This document shows, in pieces, positions 36,102-49,170 of a stretch of DNA of 64,000 nucleotides. Positions within the stretch are counted from its first letter, which is position 1, and each line of letters begins with the position of its first letter. The DNA lies in assembly GCA_024138015.1 (NCBI GenBank), contig JAMXBB010000008.1, forward strand, positions 48,956,446 to 49,020,445, written 5' to 3'. The notes under the pieces are model-generated. The model saw nothing but the letters and a program-made list of their open reading frames with translations, had not been told where the DNA came from and searched no databases. The translations under genes were made by a program, and so were the position numbers. Origin of the DNA: Lumnitzera littorea (taxonomy: Eukaryota; Streptophyta; Magnoliopsida; Myrtales; Combretaceae).

Positions 36102-39081
36102 TATACACCTTAAGTAGAAGCTACAAGACATGGCCCCTTGTCAATGGTTGACATCCCCTGACACCTTGTAAGCTCGTTAGTTTAAGACAGAGACTCAAAT
36201 AAAATGATGGCGTAGCTAGTGCCCAATCTTGTAGGAGGCCCTCCTCCTATGAGTCCCTTCCTATCTTCTATGTGAGGTAGCAGTTGGTATAGTATGATTC
36301 AATTATGAGAAATGCATGATTCATTAAATTTCTTAATCATATAAGTGCTTAATTCAGTTTTCATGGTGATTAGACAATTTCAATCCATATAACTGCACAT
36401 ATATGTCATCACAACCAATTCCCATTATTATCTAACTAATAAGCCATAGCATTAAATCATAATATCACACACATGCATTTCTCATATCCCATAGGCATCC
36501 AAGTTCCTTATATGAATTTAAGTGCATCTACTCTATAAACAAAATTAAGTAAGGAGTAATAAGGAATTCACTCACTCAGCCATGTGGATCGATCAAAATA
36601 ATATGAGGGCAAGTCATCTCCAAACGCCAAGTTTCTTGGACATCGCAAATATGATACTATAAGGATTTGAAATAAAATTTGGAAAACTAAGCTAAAATCC
36701 TTTTAGTTAAACTTTTAACTTGGTTTTGTATTTTTCCCTATTTTTACTTAAAGTTCAATCATGTATGACTTTCTCGATTTAAATATGATTTTTATGATCT
36801 TATAGTCAATCTTCATTGTTTTCAAGTGTACTTTAATGTGGTTAGGTTATATTTTCGAGACGAGGGACACAAATCTGTCCATAGGTTAGAACAATAGCGA
36901 TTCTCATGATTTGGAATGCTTTTGGGCTGTATTTGATTATTGGTTTTTTGATATCTTAGGAAGTTCTTTGGGCTTGGGATTAGGATCTCATTCTAGACTT
37001 AAAATAGTCCTTAAGGTCAGATTTCCAACTTTGATTCACACTTCTAAAGCTAACAACAACTTCTTGGGCTTTTTTGTGGGCTTAAGTTGTTAAATGGGAT
37101 TGTTTTTTTATCCAAATCAAGGATAGTCACTTTGTTAGGCTTAGGGAGTGTTTTGTAGGCTTCTTAAGAGTCTTAAAACAACTTCCATTGTTGGGGTAAG
37201 TTTCTAGTCAAAAAATTGATGGGGGTCCAACTTGGAGTTTGAGGCCCGTTTTGGAAGTTTTGGGCTTAGTTTTGAGTTTTAGGTTTTATATACTTATTGT
37301 ACCTACCTTGGTTGGTCTTTTCACTTTGTTTTCTAACTTTTTTTTTTCATATTTTTAAGTGTCTTTCAACATGGTTCCAGATCTGGATGTGGTGAATCCA
37401 AGGGGTTCTCACTTAGTTTTCCAACTTGTTTCCTCATTTCCTTAAATTTAAGGGTTATATCATGAACCTATGTTACTTATATTCAAATCTTGACTTAACT
37501 TTTCTTCCATGAGATAATTACTTAGCTCATACTTTACATGAAAATAGTAGATCTTATACTTATCATAACTTTCATATCGTAGTTCATGTCTTAGAAAGTT
37601 GATTTCCTCATAAAAGCTTCATATAATGGATTTTCCTTTACTTAAGTCTAAATTTGAGCATGTTTAACTTAATAGAAGTGAAAATAATATCTAAAGGACC
37701 TACAAACACTTCACATGCAACACAGTATCCTCCCATTCAAGTGCTCATTTAATGATTTTCTCAACTTAAAATCTTCCATTCTAAGAGTTAAATAAGTATC
37801 TCTACATAACATCAACTTTACATGCTCGTATTTCAACTTTCATATAAGGGTTTCATGAGTTTGCTTCTTAGGGTGGTCTTAGATATTTCATCAACTTATG
37901 ATCATACTATTATCCTCAAGAAAACATGGTCTCCTAACATGGGATACTAAGTTATTAACACAAAGAAACACTTACTCATCCATAAAGCAAAAGCATGGTA
38001 GTTGTGCACTAAGTTTCCACTTAAGCTCCTTATTTTACTCTCTCCTTCTTGTAACCTTTTTGGAATCTTGAGTTTTGATCCTTTGAAGTGTGGTTTAGAG
38101 AGTGTTCTAAAGATCCTAAAAGTGGCTTTGGAAGTGGACAAATGAAAGACATAAAGTGGAGTGTTTGTGCCATGAGAATTGAAGCTTAAAGGTGGCGGCA
38201 ATGTTGATTTTGTGTTTCCTCTTTTGTGTTGATTTTAAAGTGAGAGAAATGGAAGTAAAAATGAAAGTGAAAGTGAGGGATATGAGAGAGAGAGTGGCCG
38301 GTAATATAGGGGTGGAGAAGTGTGTTTAAAAAGCTTGATTTGTTGTCTTATAACTTGCACAAATGCCAACATTTGATAAAACCGGATGATATAAGCATTA
38401 AGGGGTAAATAGTGGATTATAAGACAAGTTGATTGATTGGTGAAAGACAAAGCATGACCTCCCTTTTTAGCCTTGTAAGAACTGGCCATTTAAGCTTCCT
38501 TTGGGGCATGGAGTTGTCTTGTCTTCTTTATTAAAGTTGAACACATGAAATCTTGTGATATCTTGTCCATATGTAGTATAAGTTGTGGTATGATAAGGAA
38601 AGTGTCTTATCACTAGTTTTTTATAGGTTATCAATTGATAAATGATTCCAACTCTCAATTGATAAGTTATTTAAGATGATTGGTTGGTTTAATTATTCAT
38701 GTACACAAGTCTTATGCATAAAGATAAAGAGATTATCTTATAGGAAATTCTTTTAGAGTTTGTTTTTTAAATTGTTTTGTAAGTTATGATTTAATTCTTA
38801 TAAAATTATGAAATTTTCTAGAGTTGAATAAAGTTATTCAAATTAAATTATCAATTAATTGCTTAGGGTTACAAGTCCTTAATTGTTTTAGGGTTTAGGG
38901 TTTTAGGTGACTTTAGAGTCCGTAGTTTTCATACTCGGGTTTCATCAATAATAAACTTTCGAATTGGAAAATTATATTCATTTTTAATTATAAATTTGAA
39001 TTCTTAGTTTAGTTGATCCTTGGGAACATTCGAGAAATACTCTTAGTTAATTCACTAACCTGCTAAAAAGTAGGGTTTACA
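36102..39081 (-). repeat. Probable long LTR of a chromovirus-like element, minus strand
   Basis: The tract has no coding motif but has the style of a long plant gypsy LTR read on the minus strand. It has a TGTAAACCCTAC start at 39081 (compare TGTAAGCCCC of the solo LTR), a TATA-like 'cctatattac' near 38310, a CT-rich leader (actctctctctc near 38290), and further on 'ctgagtgagtgaattcc' near 36570. The far end and a target duplication were not found, so it may be truncated. Small open frames here (36911-37093, 37947-38201, 38235-38489) have no recognised domain. Confidence 0.35.
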
Positions 39082-39106
39082 TCAGCTAAGTTGCGTTTCA
39101 TTTTGA

Positions 39107-39478
39107 AAAAGGATACCGACTTGAAAGGCCGATACAAAGAATAAACTACCCATCTTCTAAGGATAAGGTAAAAAAATAAGAGCCCCGTCTTAAAAGGAAG
39201 GGGCAAAGGAATAGGGTGCTTATCTTAAAGATTAGAGTACCTATCTTGAAAGAATAGGGTAAAAGATTATAATGTCTATCTTGAAAGGACAAGGTAAAGG
39301 AATAGGGGGCCTATCTTAAAAAGATAAGGCAAAAGGAATAGGGGGGCGTCTTGAAAGGATAGGGCAAAAGAATAAAAAGCCTATCTTAAAAGGATAAGGT
39401 AAAGGAATAAGGGGCCTATCTTAAAAAGATAAGGTAAAGGAATAGGGAGTCTATCTTGAAAAGACAGGGCAAAGAAAT
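39107..39478. repeat. Minisatellite 1: 35-bp unit, about 10-11 copies
   Basis: Units read approximately atcttaaaaggataaggtaa then aggaatagggggcct. Seven or eight consecutive units keep exactly 35 bases, with one 21-base short unit near 39220 and a diverged first unit. Each unit contains a small inverted repeat (cctatctt ... aagatagg), so single strands could form a row of hairpins. No open frame runs through the array. Confidence 0.9.
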
Positions 39479-39599
39479 GACAAAAGGCACTATGCCGAAA
39501 AATTGATATTCTTAAAAGAAAAATTGGCTTCTTGAAAGGATAGATCTTTCAAAGAAGAAAACTTAACAAAAGGGTTTGAAGGCATGGCTAATTGTTTTT

Positions 39600-40095
39600 T
39601 AGACCTAAGATAACTAATGTTCCTTTATGTAAGATGACAAAAGTCCCTATAGTAAAACTTTTTAAACTCTAAACATGGGATAACTAAATTTTTCAAAATT
39701 CCTAGGATAGCCTAAACTCTTGGCATGTTGACAAAAGTTCCCGAATAATCTTTTCATAGGATGGTCGAAGCTCCTCAATATTCTCATACCATAGGATAAT
39801 CAAAGTTGCTAAACTAAGGATGACTAAGACTCCTAAATTATAACATAACCACAATCCCTAAATTCAAGAATAACTAAGGTTCTTGAGCGATAAGATAATC
39901 AAAGCTCCTTACGGATGGCTAAGATTCTAGGGTATAAGATAACCAAAGTTCCTAAGATAAGAATAATTAAGGTTCATGTTAAGATGACCAAAGTTTCAAA
40001 AGGATTATTAAGGTTCTTGAAATTCCCTCTAGGGATTATTGAAGTTCCTCACTCAAGGGTAACTAAATTTCATATTGCAAATTCTCAAATTTTTC
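39600..40095. repeat. Minisatellite 2: about 24-33-bp unit, about 17 degenerate copies
   Basis: The recurring words are aggataactaaagttcctaa with variable spacers; clear units are at 39788-39900. The open frame 39915-40175 is only a translation of the array (KITKVPKIRIIKVHVKMTKV) and is not regarded as a gene. Confidence 0.85.
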
Positions 40096-43000
40096 ACTTT
40101 TTGAAACTTAAAGGAAAAAAGTGTGCTCTTATTGAAAAAAAAAAAACTGTTCCTCTTTTTCTTACTAACATGTAATGAAATTATGCTAACTCTAAATATT
40201 ATAGATAAATGGTATGCTCATTCTTTTAGCCCATTGGCCATTCATTCTTCATCTTTGATTGCTCGTCTACTACAATGATGGAATAGGAAAAAAAAAATTC
40301 AGCTGAACACCTTGTTCTTCTTGGCATAGGGAATTCTCATTCGATTCTGAGCGAAGGGCTTCTCATGCCCCTAGGGCATGCTTGACTCTTGCATCCATAA
40401 GTTTCTTACCCAAGAAAATATCTTGATTATTCGAATAATTTAGTCTAAGGGGACTTCCTCACACTTTCAAATAGCTTCTTTTCACCCTTGACTACGATTC
40501 CAAAAATTATGGTTAGTCTTATAAGTGATACATTTTAATTGATTTGATAGGTATTTTTCTTAAGGTTGTAACGTAGGCTTTTGGTCATTGGCTTAAACAA
40601 AAGGAGATATCAATGAGTTGACCAATTTTTGAAAAAAAATTAATATCTCAACCCAAGTCTACAAGTCAAGAACCTTAAAGGGAAATGCTAAAATGTGCTT
40701 ACCTTAATTTCATGAGCAATGATTGCTTAAGATAAATCAAATTCTTTAGTTAAAAGAGTTTCATTAGGAGTGGTATGGTAGGTAAGACCATAGAATTAAA
40801 GTTTCATTCCTTTAGGCTTGGAATCACTTGTTTAAGTTTGTGCTTTGAAGGATATTGGGGGAAGACTCAAGTCCTTAATTTTGAAATTCATGGATTTAGC
40901 TTTTTTAAGGTACTCGAACCTTAGGCCCTTGAAAAGCTTTTGAGCTATCCTTTAGGATGTGATTACCTTACTTTTGTTTCCTTCTTTTTTCTTCTTTTTC
41001 TCTTTTTCTTTTTTCTTTCCTTTTTTTTTTTTTTTACTTTTTTCTCTTTCTTTCTTTTTTTTCCAAAGGTGATCACCCTCCATGTGTCCATGTTTTTGCT
41101 TGAAGAAATTGATGGCCCTAAAGCCGTAAGCTCAAAGTGTATAAGCCTAGTAAAGTAGGGTATGGCTTTGAGGGGAGTGTTTGAGAAAGATCAATGGCCT
41201 TATGATGTTTGAATGGGTGTGTGGATTTGAGTGAAATGTACGATTTGAAACTCTTTTTTCATTCTAAAGAAATCAAATTATCTATGACAATTATTGTTCA
41301 TGAATTAACATTTTCTTCAAAATCAATGGCCCTAACGTCCTAATTACTCCAATGTAAGGTAGTTCTTGATAGGGTTTATTTTTTGAAAAACTTCCCTCAA
41401 GGGCTTAAAGGGGGTAACAAGGGATAAAAATGTTTAGGGAGTGAAATGAATGCCTATCATCCTTTCAATTCATGTATCACATGTAAGATAAACTTCCTAT
41501 AAGGAACGAGTCTTATCCTCACTTATATGTCTCTCAGCTCTCATAAGTGTTTTAGGGTCAGTGTTTGGGTTTAGGGCTTGCCTATTATCATTCTAAACAC
41601 TTCAAATAATGAGATACTTTTGTTAGTTTGATAATGAAACATTTTATGTTTTGTTTACCCTTATCTACCCCAGTCTCATTAGATAAGATTAGATAATCTA
41701 TGATGCCCCAGTGAATCACATGCCTCTCTACTTTTAAAATAATTGCCCTTTTAGACTCAATTAAATGAGTCCTTTTATTGGCCCCCGCAGCCCAAATTCA
41801 TTCATATTGGAAACAAACTTTATTTTCGATTTTAGTAATGGAGTAAGTGGGCTAGTTTTCATGGAGTGAGTGTTTAGGACCTTTTAAGCTTGGAGAGGAT
41901 TGGTGTTAATGGGCAAAGCTTTGGTTGAAGCTAGTAGGCCATGTGTTTAAGGTTTTTTCCTAGCTTAAAGTGGGTTGAAATAGATAGGGAGGTTTGTGGT
42001 TTGTGTTTAAGCTTTTATGTTTAGGGTTTCTGAATAGGTCTAATAATGGGTTTCTCTTCAAGGATTATATTTAGCTTGAGCTTTTCTTGGGGATAGGCTA
42101 TGTCTCCACCATTCTCAATTATCAATTTCCAATGTACTCTGCCCTTTTGCCTCGCAATATCAAGTTTAACTCATAGGCTACACAGTGCTCTGGGCTCAAA
42201 ATGGCTGACCACCAAGTTCAAGCTTCGATCGAAATCATTGTTGTCAATTATCTTAGCTTTAAAAATGAATGGCTATGGGCTTTAACAATGGGCTGAACTG
42301 CTCAAAAATAATAACTTAAAGTCCATAAAACCCATACTCGTTAGCGGATTTTTTTCATTTTGAAAATTTTATGATTTTTTTTATTTTTTGAAAAAAAATT
42401 ATTCTAAAGACATTTTAAAACAATTATTTTACAAAACCTACATTACAAACGAAACCATTAACATTTCTCTAATTCATCAACAGAACTGAAAAAGTTATAG
42501 AGTTGACAAAAATGAAGTACTATTTTATAAAGTCAACAAGTGAGGGTAATGACTTATTTACAAGTAAAAACTCTTAAAAACCCTAAATGATGCTAAAGGG
42601 AACTCATGTTATAGGTGACTAGAATGCTAACATTGCCTAAAGAATAGAAAAACCCAATTAAAAGATGACACAATGAGGATAACGAAGCTACAAAAGGACA
42701 ACTAACGATTAAAGGGTGATAATTTTACTAGAGAGATGCCTAATGTTACAAAAACATTAGCGAAGAACAATATAAGGATAACAGCTATTTACAGATCATG
42801 AGTAATAAATATTTACAATTTGAAGGATTTTTTACTTTTTTTCTTTTATGTACACATGAGTTATTGAGCAAATTTTTTATACAACAAGTACAAAAAATAA
42901 ATAAATAAATACATAAATAGCATATAAGTAAAGCACACTCATGCAGATGTAGAACTGACAACTAGATAATAGTGCGATAATTTATTTAAAAAAAATTCAA

Positions 43001-44194
43001 AGTTGCAACTTTATTAAAATCAATTGAGTATAAATGGGCTAGAACCTTGTTGCGCTTATAATCTTTCTTTAAGTACAAACGTAGATAAAGCGTAGAAAAA
43101 ATTTTACAAAAACAAAATATCTTTTAATAGTTTACAAGGGAAAACTTTTTTTACACAAAAAAAAAAATACATAGAAAATTTTATACAACTAATATGTTAC
43201 ATGGGAAAATAATAAAATTGCAACTCTTTACTCATAATATATATATATATATATATATTTTAAAACGTTACACTAATATTAATTTGCTTGCCCATAAAAA
43301 AAAATTTAATGCAATTTAATGGGTTCAATCTTTAATCTTATTATGTCACTTTTCATTTGTAAAATGAACAAAAAAAAAAAGCAATACATAATACCTATAT
43401 TACAAAATAATATAGGCATAACTATATAATACACAGAAAAAAAATTGAAGATAACAATATATACACAACAAAGTATAGTACAAAATTAATGCAATATGCT
43501 ACAAATGCATGCCATGTAATAAAGGTCAATAAATATTATATTATAAGAATGAAATCATTATGAACCTATGGTCAAAGAATACACCTATATTTAAGTAGAT
43601 TGAAATAAAAAAAAAAATGAAGCTTATGGACACTTATATATAAGGGTATAGATTCTTAAAAAAAAAAAAAAAAAGCCCAACCAACTGCAGATTATCAAAT
43701 TTTTCTTTAATTTAACAATGACTAACTCTATTTTTTCAAAAAAAAAAAAAATGATGTAAGAGGGTAGTGTCTATGGCTCTTAGGCTCTTTAGCTCTAAAC
43801 ATATCCAAAGAAAAACTTAATAGCTTACATCGAAGCATAAGGAGGCTCGCCTATCACCAATAGGTGGGGGTAAAGACCTTAGTGATCCAAGAGTTACATA
43901 ATGGCGGCTCATCTTAACTTCCTAAGATATCTCAAGTCCAACTACATCTAAGTACATGAATTATTTTTGTTTAAATAAAGCACACCCCCACCCTACCCCA
44001 CCCCTTGAATCTTTGGTAACATGCCTATTGAGCCAAGTTTTTCTTAAAGGCCTACATTATTAAAACCCAATTAGTACAACTATATTACAATATATAGATA
44101 AAAAGAAATAAAAATTGAAAGCCCATTAATTAATTTTTATTTTTACATAGATAGCCCATTAAGATCTCTAGTGGAGTTACCAATTTTGTCAGGC
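40096..44194. other. Non-coding interior of the family C composite
   Basis: No gag, pol or cellular domain was recognised in either strand. Visible pieces are a pyrimidine tract at 40976-41062, (TA)n at 43236-43260, several A runs and AT-rich DNA from 42300 on. Open frames at 40940-41158 and 42100-42285 are low-complexity or unsupported. No convincing polypurine tract was seen before 44195. Confidence 0.45.
40976..41062. repeat. Polypyrimidine (CT-rich) tract
   Basis: An almost uninterrupted run of T and C of about 85 bases. The open frame over it (poly-Phe/Leu) is an artefact of composition. Confidence 0.9.
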
Positions 44195-46565
44195 CCTATT
44201 TTGGTTTTTCATAATTTAACTTATATTAAGCCCATCTCGTTTAATATAGATTACTCGACATAAAATTAAGGAAAAACATTTTTCTTTTAAAAAATTAGAG
44301 TCGTTAACTAGTTAAACTAGTAAAAAAATAAAATTAGGGTTTTTGAGTGAGAAAACCCTAATTTAGCCACTAATTTACAAATATTCTAAAAAAAATATTT
44401 TTAGAAAATTAAACCAGAAAATTTAAGCTCAAGGGCTAATCCTATTAAGATTAAGTCACTATATAAAAAGAAAAAAAAAAAACTAATGGGCTTTTATTTT
44501 CTATAATCTTTCTAAAAATGCCAAAATATATATAGATATGTAGAAGAGTAATCAAGATGAACTTTTAATATTTTTTTATTACGAATTTTCTAAAAGATAA
44601 CAAAAAAAAGTTTTATATTTTTTTATGGTTGCTCCAGAGATATCTATGTACCTACTAAACGGGATCAAACCAACGTAATTCTATTTTTAGAAAAGATTTA
44701 GTAAGTTGATTCTTTTTAATTTGAAAATTGAGCCAGGTTTACGTTTTATTAAGAAAATCCTAAAAAAACCTAATTTTTACTCCTAATTAAAAAAAAAACT
44801 AAAGACTTAATTTTTAAAAAACTCTAAGTTAATATTTCTTTTTATTTTTGGAAAGAACTACTACGTGAGAAAACTTAAAAAAAAATCCTAAAACACCTAA
44901 ATGAAAAAAAATAAATAAATAAAAAATGTAAGATTTATGAATTATGCTAATATGCAATTTTCATGGAAAAAGTGCTGTTTTATGGAAAATGTCTCATTTT
45001 ATGAAAAAAAAAATGCAATTACCGTTAACAATATCCCCAACCATGGAAAATATGTCTAAATCATGGAAAAAATGCTTAAGCAATGGATAAGATGCCTAAC
45101 TATGGAGAAGATGCCTAAACTATGAAAAAAAATGCCTAAATTATAAAAAAGATATCTGATGAGACGCCTAAACCGTAAAAAAGAAGCCTAAATGAACTAC
45201 AAATAAGATGTCTAAACTGTGGAAAAGAAGCCTAAATCATGGAAAAAATATTTGAACTTTAGATAAGACGCCTAAACTATAAAAAAAAAATGTTAATTGA
45301 AGATTTTTTATTTTATGAAAACTAAATAAGTGACAAAACAATTTTCTTTTACTCTTGAAAAATCCCTAAAAACCTAGAAATGCAACTTTATGACAACTTG
45401 CTAAAATATGCAATTTTCATGTAAATGTGATACCTCTAAAAATGTAATATCTATGTAATGATATATTTTATTATTTAAAAAATGATGATATACCAAAAAT
45501 CAACTAATTAGAATTAACGCTAAGACCTACCAAAAAAAAAACCATATTAGTACTTATTTGATGTAAATAAATCATCTAAACTGTGCAACTTTATAAAAAT
45601 TAATACTACATGTTAAAATTACAAAATATTAACGAAGCTAACAATAACTAAAACTAAGTACTTGCATTAAAAAATAAAGTTAGTAAAAACAAATTTATAA
45701 AAAGGACAAACATTACTAAACTAATTTAAACAACTAAATAACTACAATAATAATAATCATAAAAAAGAAAAAAACAAAAGAGAAAGGAATCCAAAACCAT
45801 CTAATTAGTCAGGTCAAATCCACTTATGCATGGGTCAGATTCAAGCCCTATTCGTGCTCGTAGACAGTGCAATGGATATGTAGTGTAAAGTGCAAGCTTG
45901 TGTATTGTGCTAACCGTAAAATGGACATATGATCTGGTCGTGTGTGTGTGTTCTAGTTGTATGGCGTTGTGCTATACAATCATATGTGAGTGACATAAGG
46001 GCAGTGTATGAGTGCTATGAGGATAGTGTGTAAGTGACGTAAGGGACTATGTATAGGTGAGTGTATGTGTTAAGCAAGAGTGGTGTGAGGGACTATGTAA
46101 GTGAGTGTGTGAATTAGAAAATTATGGAGTGTACAAATATGCATGGTGGGGAGATTATGAGGTGTATATATAATGTGAATTGTAAAAAATATATTTTTTA
46201 TAGCTTATTGTCTACTATTTATAGGCCACAAATTTGAATCTTTTATATTTTTTTAATATAGATTCCATCTTAACAAATCCAATATTGATAAGATACGATG
46301 ATACCCGATTTAGATTTATTAAATTCATTGGAGATTTAATTAAATTTCTAGAAATCTTATATTTATTTAGACTTTCTATCTTGGGCTTAATTTAATCTAT
46401 CTTAATTTAGCCTAAAATATACGCTAACCCATTTAATAATTTCTAAGTCTATTTAGCCTAATATAAATTAGATAAAAATCCACTTTATATTGGATTAAAA
46501 AAAATTTTAATAAAGCCTGACTATTTAAAAACTCGAAATTTATTAAATTGAATATATATGTTCAA
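44195..46565 (+). repeat. Family C 3' LTR
   Basis: It begins tgtcaggccctattttggtt. The first 130 bases match the other two family C starts. A 'actatttatagg' TATA-like box is at about 46211, matching the 'gtatttatag' of the copy at 12218. It contains minisatellite 3 and a GT-rich tract of loosely repeated 'gtgagtgacataaggg' words at 45930-46110. The end near 46565 (atatatgttca) is inferred by analogy with the 'gatgtctaca' end of the 12612 copy. Confidence 0.45.
45041..45292. repeat. Minisatellite 3: about 20-bp unit, about 12 copies
   Basis: Units read approximately tggaaaagatgcctaaacta, with substitutions and a few short units. The array is inside the family C 3' LTR. Confidence 0.85.
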
Positions 46566-47039
46566 CCATCATTCAATCCAACCCTAAATGAAGCGATTCA
46601 ACTTGACTCAACTCGATAGTTTTATTATTATCATTTATTTTCATTTTTTATTTTTTTTTTTTTCGTTTTTTTTTCTTTTTTATCATTTATTTATTTGTTT
46701 TTTCAATTTGGCTTGATAAAAAAGAATCTTAACAATGGCAAAAAGAAGCTGGATTCTCTAGGAACATTGAGCTTGAAATGTTAAATAAGCATGAATCCTT
46801 TAATTAGATCTACTCTTGTGTTTGACTTATTACTTTGATGTTGTTAAGTTTAAATTATTTGTTGTTGTTCTTGTTATTTGTTTGGATTATTTTAAGTATC
46901 TTAATTTATAGCTTGATGCACAAAGAAAAGAAACATTAAGTGAAAGTCATGGAAATTCAGAGGAAAGAGAAAAATTTCATAAAGTGTGGGGGCATAGATG
47001 GAGGATGGAAGCCCAATACACATCTTAGCCGTAATAAAG
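46566..47039 (+). other. Athila intergenic region before the env-like frame (partial)
   Basis: This is T-rich and then ordinary AT-rich DNA between the family C LTR and the env-like start. It likely includes the tail of the inserted LTR (to about 46690) and the end of the Athila spacer. No frame of note. Confidence 0.4.
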
Positions 47040-48417
47040 ATGGCACCAAGAAAATCGACCACTTCTCAACACAAGAGATCGAAGGCCGATTGATCTCCTT
47101 CTCCTCTTCCCAAATGATCCGATGCAATAAGTTCCAACAAGGCGGTTGCTCTACTAGTTAGTACGACTATGAAGTAGAAAGAGAGATTCAAGGAATTTGT
47201 TGCTAAGAAGATTATCAAGCGACACTATGTCATAGATTGGGATATATTGGGGGAATACAGCTTGAAGATAGTTATGCAAAGATTGTTAGGAAATGAGTTA
47301 TGGTTGAAACTATTCATGGCTCAAGAGAATACGTATAAACATACAACTTTGGCTTTTCTATTATCGTTTAAGGTTAAGTACGAGTATATTAGCTCAAAAA
47401 TGGATAATGAGGTGGAGTTTTTTGCATTTAGATGAACTCATACCTTTGATATATTAACATTCGTACAAGCGATGGGGTTATATACTCAAGTCAAGCTTGA
47501 AGATGAGGAGTTTGTCTATCTGCCAGTGAGTCTTCCTCAAAGAACTTCAGTGAATGAGTTTTGGAGAGAAATCTCTAATGAAAATAGTTTCAAGGTAAGC
47601 AAATCCAAAGCTTCCACTTTGAAGAAGGCTAATGCTTGAGTCTTCTACTATATTCTTATGAGGATGATTTATGCGAAGCATGAGAGCCCTAAGGCAGTAG
47701 GGGGAGCATGATTTATTGCCCTTATACAGCGTACTAAAGGGGTTTTCAGTGAATGTGGGCATCATAACCACATTTGAACTTCACTAGCAAACGTTTGATA
47801 AAAGCAAAGGTACTTTTGTTAGAGGATTGATTACGAGAATCCTCAGGAATTTGAGGTTATGGCCTACAAGTGACAAGCCTAGAGACTCTTGTATTGATCC
47901 TAAATCGCTACCAAGAACCCCTTTCAATCAATGGGGCATTGTAAGAGTTTCAGATCTTGATCTAGATATTGTGGACCCTGATGCTTCTGATTTTGCACTA
48001 TCCACATCGAGCTTCTTAGTCGGTAATTTAAAGAGATTGGAAATTGAAGTGACTGAGATTAAAGAGACTTAGAAGGGAATTGTTGAGATTTTGAAGAATA
48101 TTGCCACTAAAGTGGGAGCAGCTATTCCCTCTTATTTCTCTCATCCTCAAACTCAGGACAATGTGGGTCCTAGTCAACCTCTAGTATCCCTACCCATTAG
48201 TCCTCCAAAAGAAGAAGAAGGCGATGAAGAGTCGGAAGAGGAAGGATCTGGTGATGAAGAGGAAGGGTTAGAAGAGGATGACAATGATGATGAAGAAGAA
48301 ACTCAAGGAGCTCAACAAGAAACAACCAGACAAGGTACTGGGGATGAGGCTATGGAAGGGTCATCTACGGAAGACGAAGATGGTTCAGATGAAGAGAAAA
48401 GAGATGAGGTTAACTAA
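47040..48417 (+). pseudogene. ATHILA ORF-1 / env-like frame
   Basis: The start MAPRKSTTSQHKRSK matches the basic start of Athila-group third-frame proteins. Next come FVAKKIIKRHYVIDWDIL, then YKHTTLAFLLSFKVKYEYIS, FFAF, a stop, and DILTFVQAMGLYTQVKLEDE, corresponding to the 'LTLAEF...GLYT' part of the ATHILA ORF-1 domain. FWREISN follows and later RMIYAKHESPKAVGGA. The C-terminal part is one frame from 47827 to 48417 with a single stop (48070-48072) and ends in a strongly acidic tail (EEEGDEESEEEGSGDEEEGL). Position after integrase and before the 3' LTR fits the env-like frame of Athila/Calypso elements; its function is unknown even in intact copies. At least six stops or frameshifts occur. 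Confidence 0.8.
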
Positions 48418-49170
48418 CTTGCTTTCTTTCTTTTGTTGTTTTTTTGTTATTTTTAGAATCCTTATCTATTTAAGAGCTTAGCCTCACTAATGTACTATTA
48501 ATGGAGACTCATATTATGAGTTTGTTGTATTTGGTTTTTGTTTTGTCTTAATGGTCAGGTGTCTTTTGTTGTTCGATTTGTCATAGTGTTGGAGGCTGTT
48601 CTATCTAATGGTTGAAGAATCAATGAATTGGTCAAACATCATATTTCAAGGAAGTACAATTCTCATTATCTATTGTTGTTTTTCATCTTTTTAGTTATTC
48701 CTTTATATGGCAAAGATTCTATGTTTGCTTTCCTCAAACATTAAGGAGAATGTCTCTCATTAAGTGTGGGGAAGGGTAAACTTTGTTTATCAAAAGCCTT
48801 CTACTTAAGCTATTTGTTTTCAAGTTGTGAGTTTACTAAGTAGATTGTTAATTTGGCATAGTAGCTGTTAATTTTGTGCCTAACTACTTCTTATGGACTT
48901 AGCATACATGATCAAAATTATGAGATCAAATCTAAGTGAAGCACGCTTACTTGCTATTTAATGAATGAATTTAGAGGTTAGAAGTGAATCGAAGTTTTTA
49001 GTTCAAAGTTAATTTATTATGCTTCTAAATTTTCTAAGTAGTATATCTACTTTTCAATTACTCTTGAGAATTCATATAATCTTGAATGAAAAGGGCAAAT
49101 AAAGTAATTCACTTGTTGATACTTCTTGAGAATCTCTTCAAAATAGAGTAAATTGAAGTGTTTAAGGACT

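Larger units (their letters stand above)
34394..46565 (+). mobile_element. Family C LTR element inserted in Athila after integrase (composite)
   Basis: Direct repeats begin tgtcgagccctatttcgg (34394) and tgtcaggccctattttgg (44195) and align for about 130 bases before the first is broken. They are taken as the 5' and 3' LTRs of one element because they face the same way and bracket about 9.7 kb without Athila sequence. I found no gag or pol of its own, so it resembles a large non-autonomous element, but much of the interior is later insertion. The right edge (about 46565) is estimated. No target duplication was found. Confidence 0.45.

Noticed and set aside
39107..40095. Regularly spaced repeats considered as a CRISPR array
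   Set aside because: Units are contiguous with no unique spacers of constant length, and the context is plant retroelements.
39915..40175. 86-codon Lys/Val/Ile-rich open frame
   Set aside because: It translates the degenerate minisatellite 2 array and only reflects its repeat unit.
40976..41062. Pyrimidine tract considered as the complement of a polypurine tract for a minus-strand LTR element
   Set aside because: It is far longer than a polypurine tract and no LTR start lies next to it.
48278..48481. 67-codon Met/Lys-rich open frame
   Set aside because: It is the alternative frame of the acidic tail of the env-like protein.
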